From NCBI GenBank assembly GCA_052161885.1, contig CP197396.1, forward strand, positions 372,001-436,000: 64,000 nucleotides of DNA. Direction: 5' to 3'. The notes beneath the pieces are model-generated. The model was not told the origin of the DNA. It worked only from the letters and a program-made list of their open reading frames with translations, and did not search any database. This document shows, in pieces, positions 43,223-55,720 of this stretch. Origin of the DNA: QKTW01 sp052161885. Lineage in GTDB: Bacteria > Bacteroidota > Bacteroidia > Chitinophagales > Chitinophagaceae. Made by a program: the position numbers and the translations under genes. Within the stretch, counting starts at the first letter, position 1. The number at the start of each line of letters is the position of its first letter.

Positions 43223-44053
43223 TTACCTGGCTGGTTCTACAAACAGGTCTGTCTGCAGCTCATTTCCCGGCTTTATGGCATATGGTTCAAGATCTGTAAT
43301 CCCGGCCTGTGCCAGCACCTGTTCGTCCAGCAGTAACTGTCCTGTGTAAGTGGAAGAATCCTGCTGTAGTATATGGAAGGCAGCATCTGCCAGTATTTCC
43401 GGCTTGCGGCTGCGCTGTACGAGATAATCTCCACCCAGTAGGTTCTGCACGGCTGCTGTACCTATAGTGGTAACCGGCCAGAGTGAGTTGGCTGCAATGC
43501 GGGCTTGTTTCAGTTCTTCAGCCCAGCCAATGGTCATCATGCTCATATTGAATTTACTGATTGTATAGGCTACGTGAAAGCCATACCATTTCGGGTCGAG
43601 GCTTATGGGGGGGGAGAGTGTAAGGATATGCGGGTTTGCGGCCATTTTCAGATGAGGAATGCAATATTTGGTAACGAGGAATGTGCCTCGAACGTTAATG
43701 TCATGCATCAGGTCAAAACGTTTTGCTTCTGTTTGTTCTGTGGTGGTAAGTGAAATGGCAGAAGCATTGTTGATCACGCCATCGATACCGCCAAACTGCG
43801 CTACGCCCTGCTTTACAGCTTCTATAATCATTTCTTCATTCCGTATATCACAGGCTACCGGCAATGCTTTACCGCCTGCCGCTTCTATTTCTTTTGCCGC
43901 GCTGAAGATAGTGCCGCCAAGTTTTGGATTTTCTTCAGTGGATTTTGCTGCGATAATAATATTGGCTCCGTTTGCAGCAAGCTTTAATGCTATTGCTTTG
44001 CCTATGCCGCGGCTGGCTCCGGTGATAAAGAATGTTTTATTTGTAAACAGCAT
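43223..44053 (-). CDS. SDR-family oxidoreductase (HSDL2-like)
   Basis: 276 aa from the ATG at 44053. Rossmann motif TGASRGIGKAIA, NNASA, and the catalytic Tyr-x3-Lys in YTISKF; the region GKALPVACDIRNEE marks the cofactor strand. It is a short-chain dehydrogenase similar to the HSDL2/SCP-type group; the substrate may be a lipid or sterol-like alcohol, not determined. It runs in the same direction as the TonB receptor gene but is separated from it by a terminator. Confidence 0.9.
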   Translation of the reverse strand: MLFTNKTFFITGASRGIGKAIALKLAANGANIIIAAKSTEENPKLGGTIFSAAKEIEAAGGKALPVACDIRNEEMIIEAVKQGVAQFGGIDGVINNASAISLTTTEQTEAKRFDLMHDINVRGTFLVTKYCIPHLKMAANPHILTLSPPISLDPKWYGFHVAYTISKFNMSMMTIGWAEELKQARIAANSLWPVTTIGTAAVQNLLGGDYLVQRSRKPEILADAAFHILQQDSSTYTGQLLLDEQVLAQAGITDLEPYAIKPGNELQTDLFVEPAR

Positions 44054-44142
44054 TGTGTTTTGGTTTAGCCTACTAAATGTACTGATTGTTTGCAACAGTT
44101 AAGGCCGCAAGCAAAGAAATACGACAGTATTAAGGAGAAAAT

Positions 44143-44178
44143 AAAACGCCTTCATCCTGGAAGAATGAAGGCGTTTAA
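44143..44178 (-). terminator. Terminator of the TonB-type receptor gene
   Basis: AAACGCCTTCAT and ATGAAGGCGTTT form a 12-bp stem with a 10-nt loop. Confidence 0.88.
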
Positions 44179-44195
44179 ATTATGCTGTAAAATTT

Positions 44196-47090
44196 TTAGA
44201 ATCCGCCGCCAGGACGATCTCCGCCCATGCCGCCGCCAGGACCTCCACTACCAGCGCCACCTCCAGGACCGCCGCCGGGATAACGCATGCCGCCCCTGTC
44301 CGGATTATTTCCCTGCTGCGGCATACCGCCGCTCTTGAAATTGCGCAGTGTGTAGGTAAGTGTAAACATGAAATATTGCTTCAGTACCTGTGTACGGCTG
44401 TCTTCAATATAAGTGTCTGTAATGTTTCGTGTGATGCTCTTGTTCTGGTTCAGGATATCATATGCGCTGACGCGTGCTTCGAGCGAACGGTCTTTGAAGA
44501 ACTTGTAACCCAGGTAAGCATTCCAGAGCAGGAATTGCTGGTTGTAGCTCTGGCCAAGACCGGAGTAAAGGGTTTCGTTCACATTTGTATTAAATACAAA
44601 TCTTTTCAGGAAAATATAGTTGAATTTTAAGGAGGCAACATGCGTATAATAGCTGTTGTCTGACTGCGTCTGCAATGTGTTTTTTACGATGTTGTAGCTT
44701 GCATTGTACCCAACTGTAAAGTCTACATTCTCGCTGATATTGCTGCTTATAACCACACCGCCACTGTATGCATAGTTGTTGGAATAATTAGTAAGTCCGT
44801 TGATAATAGCCGGTGTGTACGTGTAATTGATTCCTGCATTCAGGTTGATATTGCTTTTGATAAAATTTGCAGGTATGCCATAAGTAACAAACGTCCGTCC
44901 TGTAAAATAGTTGTCCAGGTTTACAGGAAGTGATATCTGGCTGCCGCGGCTTATGGGCACGCCATTCACTACACTGTCCCTTGACGGAATGTAGGTAGCA
45001 TTACCAATATAGTTCTTATCATAGTTGGCATATGCATATACAAAAAAGCTGTTTCCTTTCGCAGATTTGGTTTTTCCGTAGCGGATAGTAAGTGTATGCT
45101 CGTAGTCCTGCTTCAGATCAGGATTACCGGTTGTCAGCAATAATGGGTTGGATACATTTACCACACTCTGGAGCTGCGTTATAGAAGGTGCAGTCGTGTT
45201 GGTGCGGTACATGATACGCAGGTTAGTACCCTGGTTAATGCGGTAGTTAAACATGGCCTGCGGCAGTACAGAGGTAAATGGCTTGCTGAGTTCAAAGCTG
45301 TAAGGGAAATATTGCTGCCCTTCCAGTGTGGCATATTGGTAATTAACGCCCGCCATAAAGCTGGTCTTACGGTCACCATAACGGTAGCTCAGGCCACCGC
45401 GCTGTGTGATGTATGTGTTGTCGTATTTATTGGAAAGGAGTGTGTCCAGGTCGTTATAGGCCAGTTCGGGAGTGTTGTAATTAAAGGTTTCTTTGTCAGA
45501 TTTGTTTTTGGTATAGGACGGGCTGTAGTTGGCCATCAGCTGTCCTTTTTTACCTACAGGCTCTGTATATACTGCAGATGCAGATACGGTATAACCGTTG
45601 CTGGTAAGGTTATATTGCTGGTCTAGCAGGGTTGTGTCCGTTAAAGAGTATTGTTTGCCATCGCCTGTTTTATCATTGATGCTCGTACCAATATTTATGG
45701 ATATAGTTCTGCCGCGTTTCGCAAATCTGTGACGGAAAAGAATATTGTTTGAAAAGCTGTAGCCATTATTGTTTGAGGAACTGTTATTCTGCGTCATACC
45801 TGCAGCTCCGTTGCCTATTGTACTGTTGCCAAGCAGATCTGTAGCATATTTGTTATTCTGGAAACTTAGTTTGGGTGTTACAATCAGTGAGTTGAAAGAG
45901 TCAATTGTATATTCAAAACGTACATTGAAACGGTGGTTCCAGTTTTTGCTTTCCGTGCTGCTGTGCTCGTTATATACAAGGTTTGAATCAGCTGAATTAA
46001 AATAGGTCCGCGTCAGATCTGTACTGTTTGTATTATCTGTCTGGTTGAAGAAATAGCTGCCGGTAACTTTTATTTTTTTGCCCCAGCTATCACTATAGTT
46101 CAGGCCTATGGAATTTGTTTTAGTAATACCGTTTTGCTGACCTACAAGAAAGTTGTTGGCAGCACCGCCTCCACCGCCACCGCCGCGGCCTCCACCACCA
46201 CGGCCTCCGCCGCCGCCACCACCGCTTACACCCAGCAAATCTTCAGAGCTGAAGTTCTGCTGGTTGATATTATTGGTGAGGCCAATGATAGAAATGCGCT
46301 GGTCTCCGTTAAAAATATTAAGGTTGCCGCCGGCGCTGTAACGGTCATCAGTACCGTACCCGGCATATATTTTACCAAACTGGCCTACGTTCTTTCCTCT
46401 TTTGGTAATGATGTTGATTGCTTTTTGTGCTGTGCCATCATCAAAGCCTGTGAACTGCGACTGATCGCTCAGCTTATCGAATACCTGTATCTTATCAATT
46501 ACTTCTGCAGGGAGGTTTTTGAGCGCAAGGGTAGGGTCGTCTCCGAAAAACGGTTTTCCGTCTACCATAATCGTCTGCACCGTCTCTCCGTTTACTTTTA
46601 CACCGCTGCCGTCAGAGGTTACTCCCGGCATTTTGGTTACCAGGTCTTCTGCACTGGCATCGGGGTTTGTTTTATAGGCGTTGGCATTAAACTGCGATGT
46701 ATCGCCCATCTGCTGCGCCCTTATCGCATCGCCCTGCACCACTACGTTCTGCAGCACATTATTACTTGACCTCAACCTTAGTGTGCCGGTATTTACATCT
46801 CCTGATATCACATTTACGCCTCTCTGAAGAACAGAATATCCAAGATATGTGACACGTATCAGGTAGTTACCTGCAGCAACATGTTCTATGCTGAAGCCTC
46901 CGCTCACGTCTGTAGCGGCACCTGATTTAGATGCACTGTCGGGAAGCGAAAGGAGCTGTACTGTTGCGCCTATAACAGGGGTTGTGTCGCGCTGGTCAAC
47001 CACCCGGCCGCTTATAGCGAAGCCCTGGGCTTGTGAAAAATAAGAAACCAGCAGGCATAGGATAGCCAGGTATGTAGATTTTTGAATCAT
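44196..47090 (-). CDS. TonB-dependent-receptor-like outer-membrane protein with glycine-rich insert
   Basis: 964 aa from the ATG at 47090. Signal peptide (KSTYLAILCLLVSYFSQAQG), then a CarboxypepD_reg-like domain (about 25-105; ISGRVVDQRDTTPVIGATVQ), a plug domain with VVVQGDAI and the ETVQTIMVDGKPFFGDDP segment, and a long beta-barrel of the OMP_b-brl_3 type. A run of Gly with a few Arg interrupts the barrel near 285-315. The C-terminus is again Gly/Pro-rich (GGMRYPGGGPGGG). It probably imports a nutrient or takes part in surface assembly. Substrate unknown. Confidence 0.87.
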   Translation of the reverse strand: MIQKSTYLAILCLLVSYFSQAQGFAISGRVVDQRDTTPVIGATVQLLSLPDSASKSGAATDVSGGFSIEHVAAGNYLIRVTYLGYSVLQRGVNVISGDVNTGTLRLRSSNNVLQNVVVQGDAIRAQQMGDTSQFNANAYKTNPDASAEDLVTKMPGVTSDGSGVKVNGETVQTIMVDGKPFFGDDPTLALKNLPAEVIDKIQVFDKLSDQSQFTGFDDGTAQKAINIITKRGKNVGQFGKIYAGYGTDDRYSAGGNLNIFNGDQRISIIGLTNNINQQNFSSEDLLGVSGGGGGGGRGGGGRGGGGGGGAANNFLVGQQNGITKTNSIGLNYSDSWGKKIKVTGSYFFNQTDNTNSTDLTRTYFNSADSNLVYNEHSSTESKNWNHRFNVRFEYTIDSFNSLIVTPKLSFQNNKYATDLLGNSTIGNGAAGMTQNNSSSNNNGYSFSNNILFRHRFAKRGRTISINIGTSINDKTGDGKQYSLTDTTLLDQQYNLTSNGYTVSASAVYTEPVGKKGQLMANYSPSYTKNKSDKETFNYNTPELAYNDLDTLLSNKYDNTYITQRGGLSYRYGDRKTSFMAGVNYQYATLEGQQYFPYSFELSKPFTSVLPQAMFNYRINQGTNLRIMYRTNTTAPSITQLQSVVNVSNPLLLTTGNPDLKQDYEHTLTIRYGKTKSAKGNSFFVYAYANYDKNYIGNATYIPSRDSVVNGVPISRGSQISLPVNLDNYFTGRTFVTYGIPANFIKSNINLNAGINYTYTPAIINGLTNYSNNYAYSGGVVISSNISENVDFTVGYNASYNIVKNTLQTQSDNSYYTHVASLKFNYIFLKRFVFNTNVNETLYSGLGQSYNQQFLLWNAYLGYKFFKDRSLEARVSAYDILNQNKSITRNITDTYIEDSRTQVLKQYFMFTLTYTLRNFKSGGMPQQGNNPDRGGMRYPGGGPGGGAGSGGPGGGMGGDRPGGGF

Positions 47091-47158
47091 ATGATGCATC
47101 GGCAGTTTGACTACCGCAAAGGTGCATTGTTTAATTACAAAAATGGTGCCTTCTGCGA

Positions 47159-48136
47159 CTAACGCCTTTTTATCTGCTTTGAAACGACCGGTAATGGCTT
47201 ATTTACTACAATGTTGGCACTGCGTGCTTTGGGTATATTAAATAATATAGTGTGGTCGTGAAAGTCGAAACAGATCTTTTCAAACTTTTCCAGGAAGTTA
47301 TTGCCCATAAAGCCTACGGCATCGGGGCTTTTAAAATAGCCTTCTTCCGGTTGTACAATAACGAAAGGAAGCTTTACTGTAAAATTTCCGATCTGCATTG
47401 TTTTGATCTGAACTACCGGCAGGTATACATTTCCGCCTACTGCAGTGCCGGTAAAGTACTGTTTAGGCTGCAAGGAACGGTCTGTCATTTTCAGTTTCCG
47501 CCAGCTGTTGAACGATATATTTACAAAAATATCCCGGTTCGGTGTGAGGCTTACACCCGTATTGAACCGTACAGGTACAACCAGGGTATCGTTCAGGCTT
47601 ATTTCTGTTTGCGGAATGCCGTCATTCATAATAAACGGAAAGCTGTGCAGGTACTTGACTGACGGTATTTTTGCACCCATCAGCAGTTTCTTGTTTTTAT
47701 AGTCAATGGTTACATAAAATTGTTTCAGGAAATCAGTGCCCAGTATTCCGTCTACAGCCCGGTGTTCCGGCGACATCCATTTACTCAGGTCGCGGCGGGT
47801 GATTTCCATATTTTCCACGCGGGCATCTCCTACCTGTACACGCGCCGCTTTCATTATTTTTACAGCTTCTTTACCAACGGTGCCTTCTACGCTGTCTGCA
47901 CTTATTACAGGAAGCTTCAGAATATCGGCGGTAGTTGTGCTTATGGCAGATGTATTGGCGCCGGTATTCAGCAGAAATACCAGCCCGGGTTTATTATTGA
48001 TTTTTACTTTGACATAGATCAGGCTTTGGTAATACTGAAAGCTAAAGCCCGGGGCCTGAACAGAAGGAGCTGCAAAGCCATACATCGGGAACAATAAAAA
48101 CAGGAGAAAGTAAAGAGAATAATGCCCTTTGTTCAT
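47159..48136 (-). CDS. Retropepsin-like aspartyl protease family protein with both catalytic Asp replaced
   Basis: 325 aa from the ATG at 48136. Signal peptide (YSLYFLLFLLFPMYGFAA). Two lobes of the Asp_protease_2 type: PGLVFLLNTGANTSAI at about 51-66, and VVPVRFNTGVSLTPN at about 187-200, with ILGTDFLKQF and GFMGNNFLEKFE as the matching flap-side motifs. In both lobes the catalytic D of DTG is N (codons AAT at 47966-47968 and 47561-47563). It is therefore likely a non-catalytic binding protein. It is transcribed in the same direction as the receptor, 69 bp from it, so the two may be co-expressed. Confidence 0.82.
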   Translation of the reverse strand: MNKGHYSLYFLLFLLFPMYGFAAPSVQAPGFSFQYYQSLIYVKVKINNKPGLVFLLNTGANTSAISTTTADILKLPVISADSVEGTVGKEAVKIMKAARVQVGDARVENMEITRRDLSKWMSPEHRAVDGILGTDFLKQFYVTIDYKNKKLLMGAKIPSVKYLHSFPFIMNDGIPQTEISLNDTLVVPVRFNTGVSLTPNRDIFVNISFNSWRKLKMTDRSLQPKQYFTGTAVGGNVYLPVVQIKTMQIGNFTVKLPFVIVQPEEGYFKSPDAVGFMGNNFLEKFEKICFDFHDHTILFNIPKARSANIVVNKPLPVVSKQIKRR

Positions 48137-48293
48137 GAAGGTGTGGTTCAATGAACTAAAATACATTTTTTGAGTGAAAAGTAGCGTGCGTGGTGAATGG
48201 TCAAATGGCTACGCCGTTGCGAGAAAAAAACTTACATAATACAGAGGCTACTGCAGGCAAAAAGTTGTGCAACACTGTTCTTGGCGGTCCTTA

Positions 48294-48319
48294 GCGCCGC
48301 GCCGCTGCGCCGCCGCGAG
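48294..48319 (+). repeat. GC-rich dispersed repeat R1, copy 5
   Basis: GCGCCGCGCCGCTGCGCCGC then CGCGAG. An abbreviated form (ACGCCGTTGCGAG) lies at 48211-48223. Confidence 0.75.
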
Positions 48320-48547
48320 AAAAAAAACTTACATGACACAGAGGCTGCTACGATCAAAAGCCTTGCGCGACAAGGGGCTTAGCGTTCTTAGCGGTCTCCT
48401 TAGCGTTCTTAGCGGGAAAGCGTGCGTGACGGGGGGGATTCGCAATTGCCCGTTGACTACTGTATCCCGGACGTATATTTTAAAAAATGTGCGATAGTAA
48501 GATGAGGTGTTTGAAGGGCGTGAAAGAGAGATAGTGTGGTCGGGTAG

Positions 48548-48577
48548 TTGTAAATATGGATAAGAGCTTTACCTTTG
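48548..48577 (+). promoter_or_regulatory. rRNA promoter P1
   Basis: TTG (48548-48550), a 19-bp spacer, then TACCTTTG (48570-48577), followed by CACTCC. Confidence 0.8.
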
Positions 48578-48697
48578 CACTCCGCTTTTGAAAAAGGGTG
48601 GTTAGTTCTTAAGGTTGTGCGGTTATGAAGAGGGGTTGGAAATACGGTTTAAGTATTGCGGCTCACGGGGTAACGGAAAAAAAACTTTTGAAGAAGG

Positions 48698-48728
48698 TTT
48701 GGAGAATAAGAAAAGGTTACTACCTTTG
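48698..48728 (+). promoter_or_regulatory. rRNA promoter P2
   Basis: TTTG (48698-48701), 19-bp spacer, TACCTTTG (48721-48728), followed by CACTCCGCTT as in P1. Confidence 0.85.
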
Positions 48729-48816
48729 CACTCCGCTTCAGAAAAAAGTGGATGCGGAAAGTTCTTCATAAGTAGTTGAGAGAGAGGGAGTAGCGGTAAA
48801 AAAAACTTTAAAAAGA

Positions 48817-48848
48817 TTTGGAGGAAAGGAAAAGAGGTTGTAAGTTTG
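48817..48848 (+). promoter_or_regulatory. rRNA promoter P3
   Basis: TTTG (48817-48820), 20-bp spacer, TAAGTTTG (48841-48848), followed by CAACCCGG. Confidence 0.8.
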
Positions 48849-48980
48849 CAACCCGGTTGACAGGAAGGGAAGAAAGTAAGTTCTTAAAGTAATAAAAGGT
48901 CACAGGGTTCAAGGCCCGGAAAATAAAAAAGCGGTTCAACCCCGCGGTGCACTGCAAGAGCTACGATATACAGTAGCGAT

Positions 48981-49004
48981 GTTCTTTGAAAGATTGGGAA
49001 GCAA
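48981..49004 (+). other. 5' half of the 16S processing stem
   Basis: CTTTGAAAGATTGGGAAGCA pairs with TGCTTCCCGATATCTTTCAAG near 50718-50738, after the 16S. It is a long-range stem of the kind cut by RNase III. Confidence 0.7.
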
Positions 49005-49171
49005 ATAAAGAAAAGCAGTTGTGGAGATGAAGTTCTCCACGACAGGTAAGGGAACGGTCTAAGGACTGTTATCCAAAAGCGTAATTAACTATTACGATCA
49101 CGACAAGTCAATTGAAATATAATGAGAGTTAGATTTCATCTTTTTGATAAGTCAGTGGTTGAACAATTCAT

Positions 49172-50692
<1,521 letters not shown>

Positions 50693-50831
50693 TAGAGCTT
50701 AACCTGTATTGCTTTTCTGCTTCCCGATATCTTTCAAGATATTTTTAAAGTTCTTAACATCAGTAAGATGGCCTCCGGGTAAGGAATGGTCATTAGCTAA
50801 TTAGCTAATTCAACTAATCGGCTAATTAACC

Positions 50832-50905
50832 AGATCCGTAGCTCAGTTGGTTAGAGCGCTACACTGATAATGTAGAGGTCCCCAGTTCAAATCTGGGCGG
50901 GTCTA
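50832..50905 (+). tRNA. tRNA-Ile (GAT)
   Basis: Acceptor AGATCCG pairs with CGGGTCT; anticodon loop CTGATAA carries GAT; T-loop TTCAAAT. 74 nt, CCA not encoded. It lies in the 16S-23S spacer. Confidence 0.97.
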
Positions 50906-50987
50906 CAAGTAAAGAAAATGAAGTTCTTAATTTAAGTACATTACGAGTCTGAAGCGCAGGCTGTAGACTACGAACTCAGGAGTAAAT

Positions 50988-51061
50988 GGGGGGTTAGCTC
51001 AGCTGGCTAGAGCACCTGCCTTGCACGCAGGGGGTCATCGGTTCGACTCCGATATCCTCCA
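50988..51061 (+). tRNA. tRNA-Ala (TGC)
   Basis: Acceptor GGGGGGT pairs with ATCCTCC; anticodon TGC in CTTGCAC; T-loop TTCGACT. 74 nt, CCA not encoded. Confidence 0.97.
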
Positions 51062-51190
51062 CTTTTTAAAACTGAGGGATGGATGAGCGTAATGTAAGAT
51101 GTAACCGTAAAGGCGGAAAAAAACAGTTCAATTCTGTTTACATCACAGCAGTCTTGATACTTAATACTTGTTACTAAGTAGCCAGACGAA

Positions 51191-51216
51191 AGTTCTTTGA
51201 CATATTGGGAAAGCAA
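51191..51216 (+). other. 5' half of the 23S processing stem
   Basis: TTTGACATATTGGGAAAGCAA pairs imperfectly (about 13 of 18) with TTGCTGACTCAGTATGTC at 54186-54203, after the 23S. Confidence 0.55.
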
Positions 51217-51284
51217 TTTTAGCTATGAAGCTTAGTAATAAGCAACATAGCGGATGTAGTAAAGAAAAATAAAACAACAATATT

Positions 51285-54155
<2,871 letters not shown>

Positions 54156-54300
54156 TTATTTACTTTACAAAATGCATTTATAAAGTTGCTGACTCAGTAT
54201 GTCACGATATTTTAGGAGTAGCAAGTAGCAAGACAAAAGTATCAAGACCGCACATCTTGATACCTGGTACTAACTACTTGATACTATCCGGTAAGATCTT

Positions 54301-54412
<112 letters not shown>

Positions 54413-54417
54413 TATTT

Positions 54418-54448
54418 AAAACCTCAGTCAACTGACTGAGGTTTTTTT
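54418..54448 (+). terminator. Terminator of the rRNA operon
   Basis: AAACCTCAGTC and GACTGAGGTTT enclose AACT, followed by seven T. Confidence 0.93.
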
Positions 54449-54744
54449 GTTTTTATACCTATAGCATCTGCCGCTGTCTTTTTACCGCAGAGAACGCTGA
54501 GACAAGGCAAAGAGGCGCAAAGTCATGTTATTTGCTCACAGCGGCACGCAGACCACATTAACGAATCAACCTATTAACCTGTTAACTTACCAACCTGCAC
54601 CGCCTCATAGCACCACAGGCCATCAACGCCCGCCTGACCCCAGCCTTTCGGGAAGGGCGCCAGCGCCGAAAATGCCTCATAGAAATACTCAGGCCAGGAA
54701 CAAAAAAATTATCCGTAATCTGCAGTTACTACAATCAGAAATGA
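54449..54744. other. Phrase-repeat gap after the rRNA operon
   Basis: It contains CAAGGCAAAGAGGCGCAAAG (54501-54525), a CGCAAAGG-type phrase, and AACCTATTAACCTGTTAACT at 54568-54590, a near copy of the phrase at 39271-39305. No gene supported. Confidence 0.65.
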
Positions 54745-55527
54745 TTAATGGTTCAGTTTGTAATCAGTGGGTTTCACTACCAGATTAGCTTTCTCATCCA
54801 GTTTGGTAACCTGGGTTGTGGTTTCCAGCTGGCCGTCTTTGTATAGATTTGCCTCCATCATCATACCGGTATAATTCTGGCCACCCCTGTAAAATGCAGC
54901 TAATGGTCCGCGGGCGGCGCTTTGTGCCATGTTCACAGATATTTTAGGAGCAATCCACATTTCTGTACGTGTATTACGTTCGTCATCTGTGCAGACATAT
55001 TCCTCGCATTTGTAACCTTGTATCGTCTTGGTTTTCCCGGTTTTGTTACATTTTGTACTGCTTTTATAATCTTTTGCCGGCTTGTCTGTACTACGTTTGT
55101 CAATAGATTCCTGACTCCGGAATGCATTGATGTTTATTGCCATGCCCGTTTTTTCTGTCTGGTTGAGCATCAGCATCGTGTTATTGTTATAGTCGTATAT
55201 CATCAGCATATCATCATTTTTCTTTTTCCGGCGGCTGTCTTCAGCATTGGTTGCAAAGAAGTTTTTTGATGAATTGAAAAAATACTGGATATCAGATTCT
55301 GATTTTACGGCACCCTTATCGTAATTGGTAATATGCATCGTCATGGAGGTGGGGAAGGTATATTGAGCTTCCATTTTGGCGTTGAGCATATGGTTCTGCA
55401 TCCAGTCATTGCCTTTCTGAGCTTGCGGATCACCATATTTTTTGCGCATTGCATCGTGGACGTAGCTTTCCTGCGCCTGAGAGATAAATGTGATACCTGT
55501 AATCAGTAATGTGCAGATGTATTTCAT
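54745..55527 (-). CDS. DUF4412-like secreted protein
   Basis: 260 aa. Signal peptide (YICTLLITGITFISQAQE). The body has DDMLMIYDYNNNTMLMLNQT, then GYKCEEYVCTDDERNTRTEM and WIAPKI, as in DUF4412 proteins. Two Cys pairs may form disulfides. Function unknown; periplasmic or outer-membrane exposed. Confidence 0.75.
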   Translation of the reverse strand: MKYICTLLITGITFISQAQESYVHDAMRKKYGDPQAQKGNDWMQNHMLNAKMEAQYTFPTSMTMHITNYDKGAVKSESDIQYFFNSSKNFFATNAEDSRRKKKNDDMLMIYDYNNNTMLMLNQTEKTGMAININAFRSQESIDKRSTDKPAKDYKSSTKCNKTGKTKTIQGYKCEEYVCTDDERNTRTEMWIAPKISVNMAQSAARGPLAAFYRGGQNYTGMMMEANLYKDGQLETTTQVTKLDEKANLVVKPTDYKLNH

Positions 55528-55720
55528 GGTCGACCATTTTAATGATGATAATTATATTGTAAAATTAATTATTTAATTCTTTGCCCGGAATATGAAATCG
55601 TAAAAAAATACAATAAATATCCTGGCTTGATAATGGGCAGTTGCGATATACCGCTCCGGAGAACATGTAGATTCGTCATTCATTAACTATCTTGCAGCAC
55701 TCAAATTACAGATCAGCCAT

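Larger units (their letters stand above)
48137..49171. other. Intergenic region with repeats and rRNA promoters
   Basis: Left part: two GAGAAAAAAACTTACAT direct repeats near 48220 and 48318, R1 copy 5 (48294-48319), and TTAGCGTTCTTAGCGG phrases (48378-48420). Right part: three promoters (48548-48848) and the pre-16S leader with a processing stem. No protein gene. Confidence 0.7.

Noticed and set aside
48197..48497. Two overlapping small frames before the rRNA promoters
   Set aside because: They are composed of R1 and phrase repeats and have no start signal.
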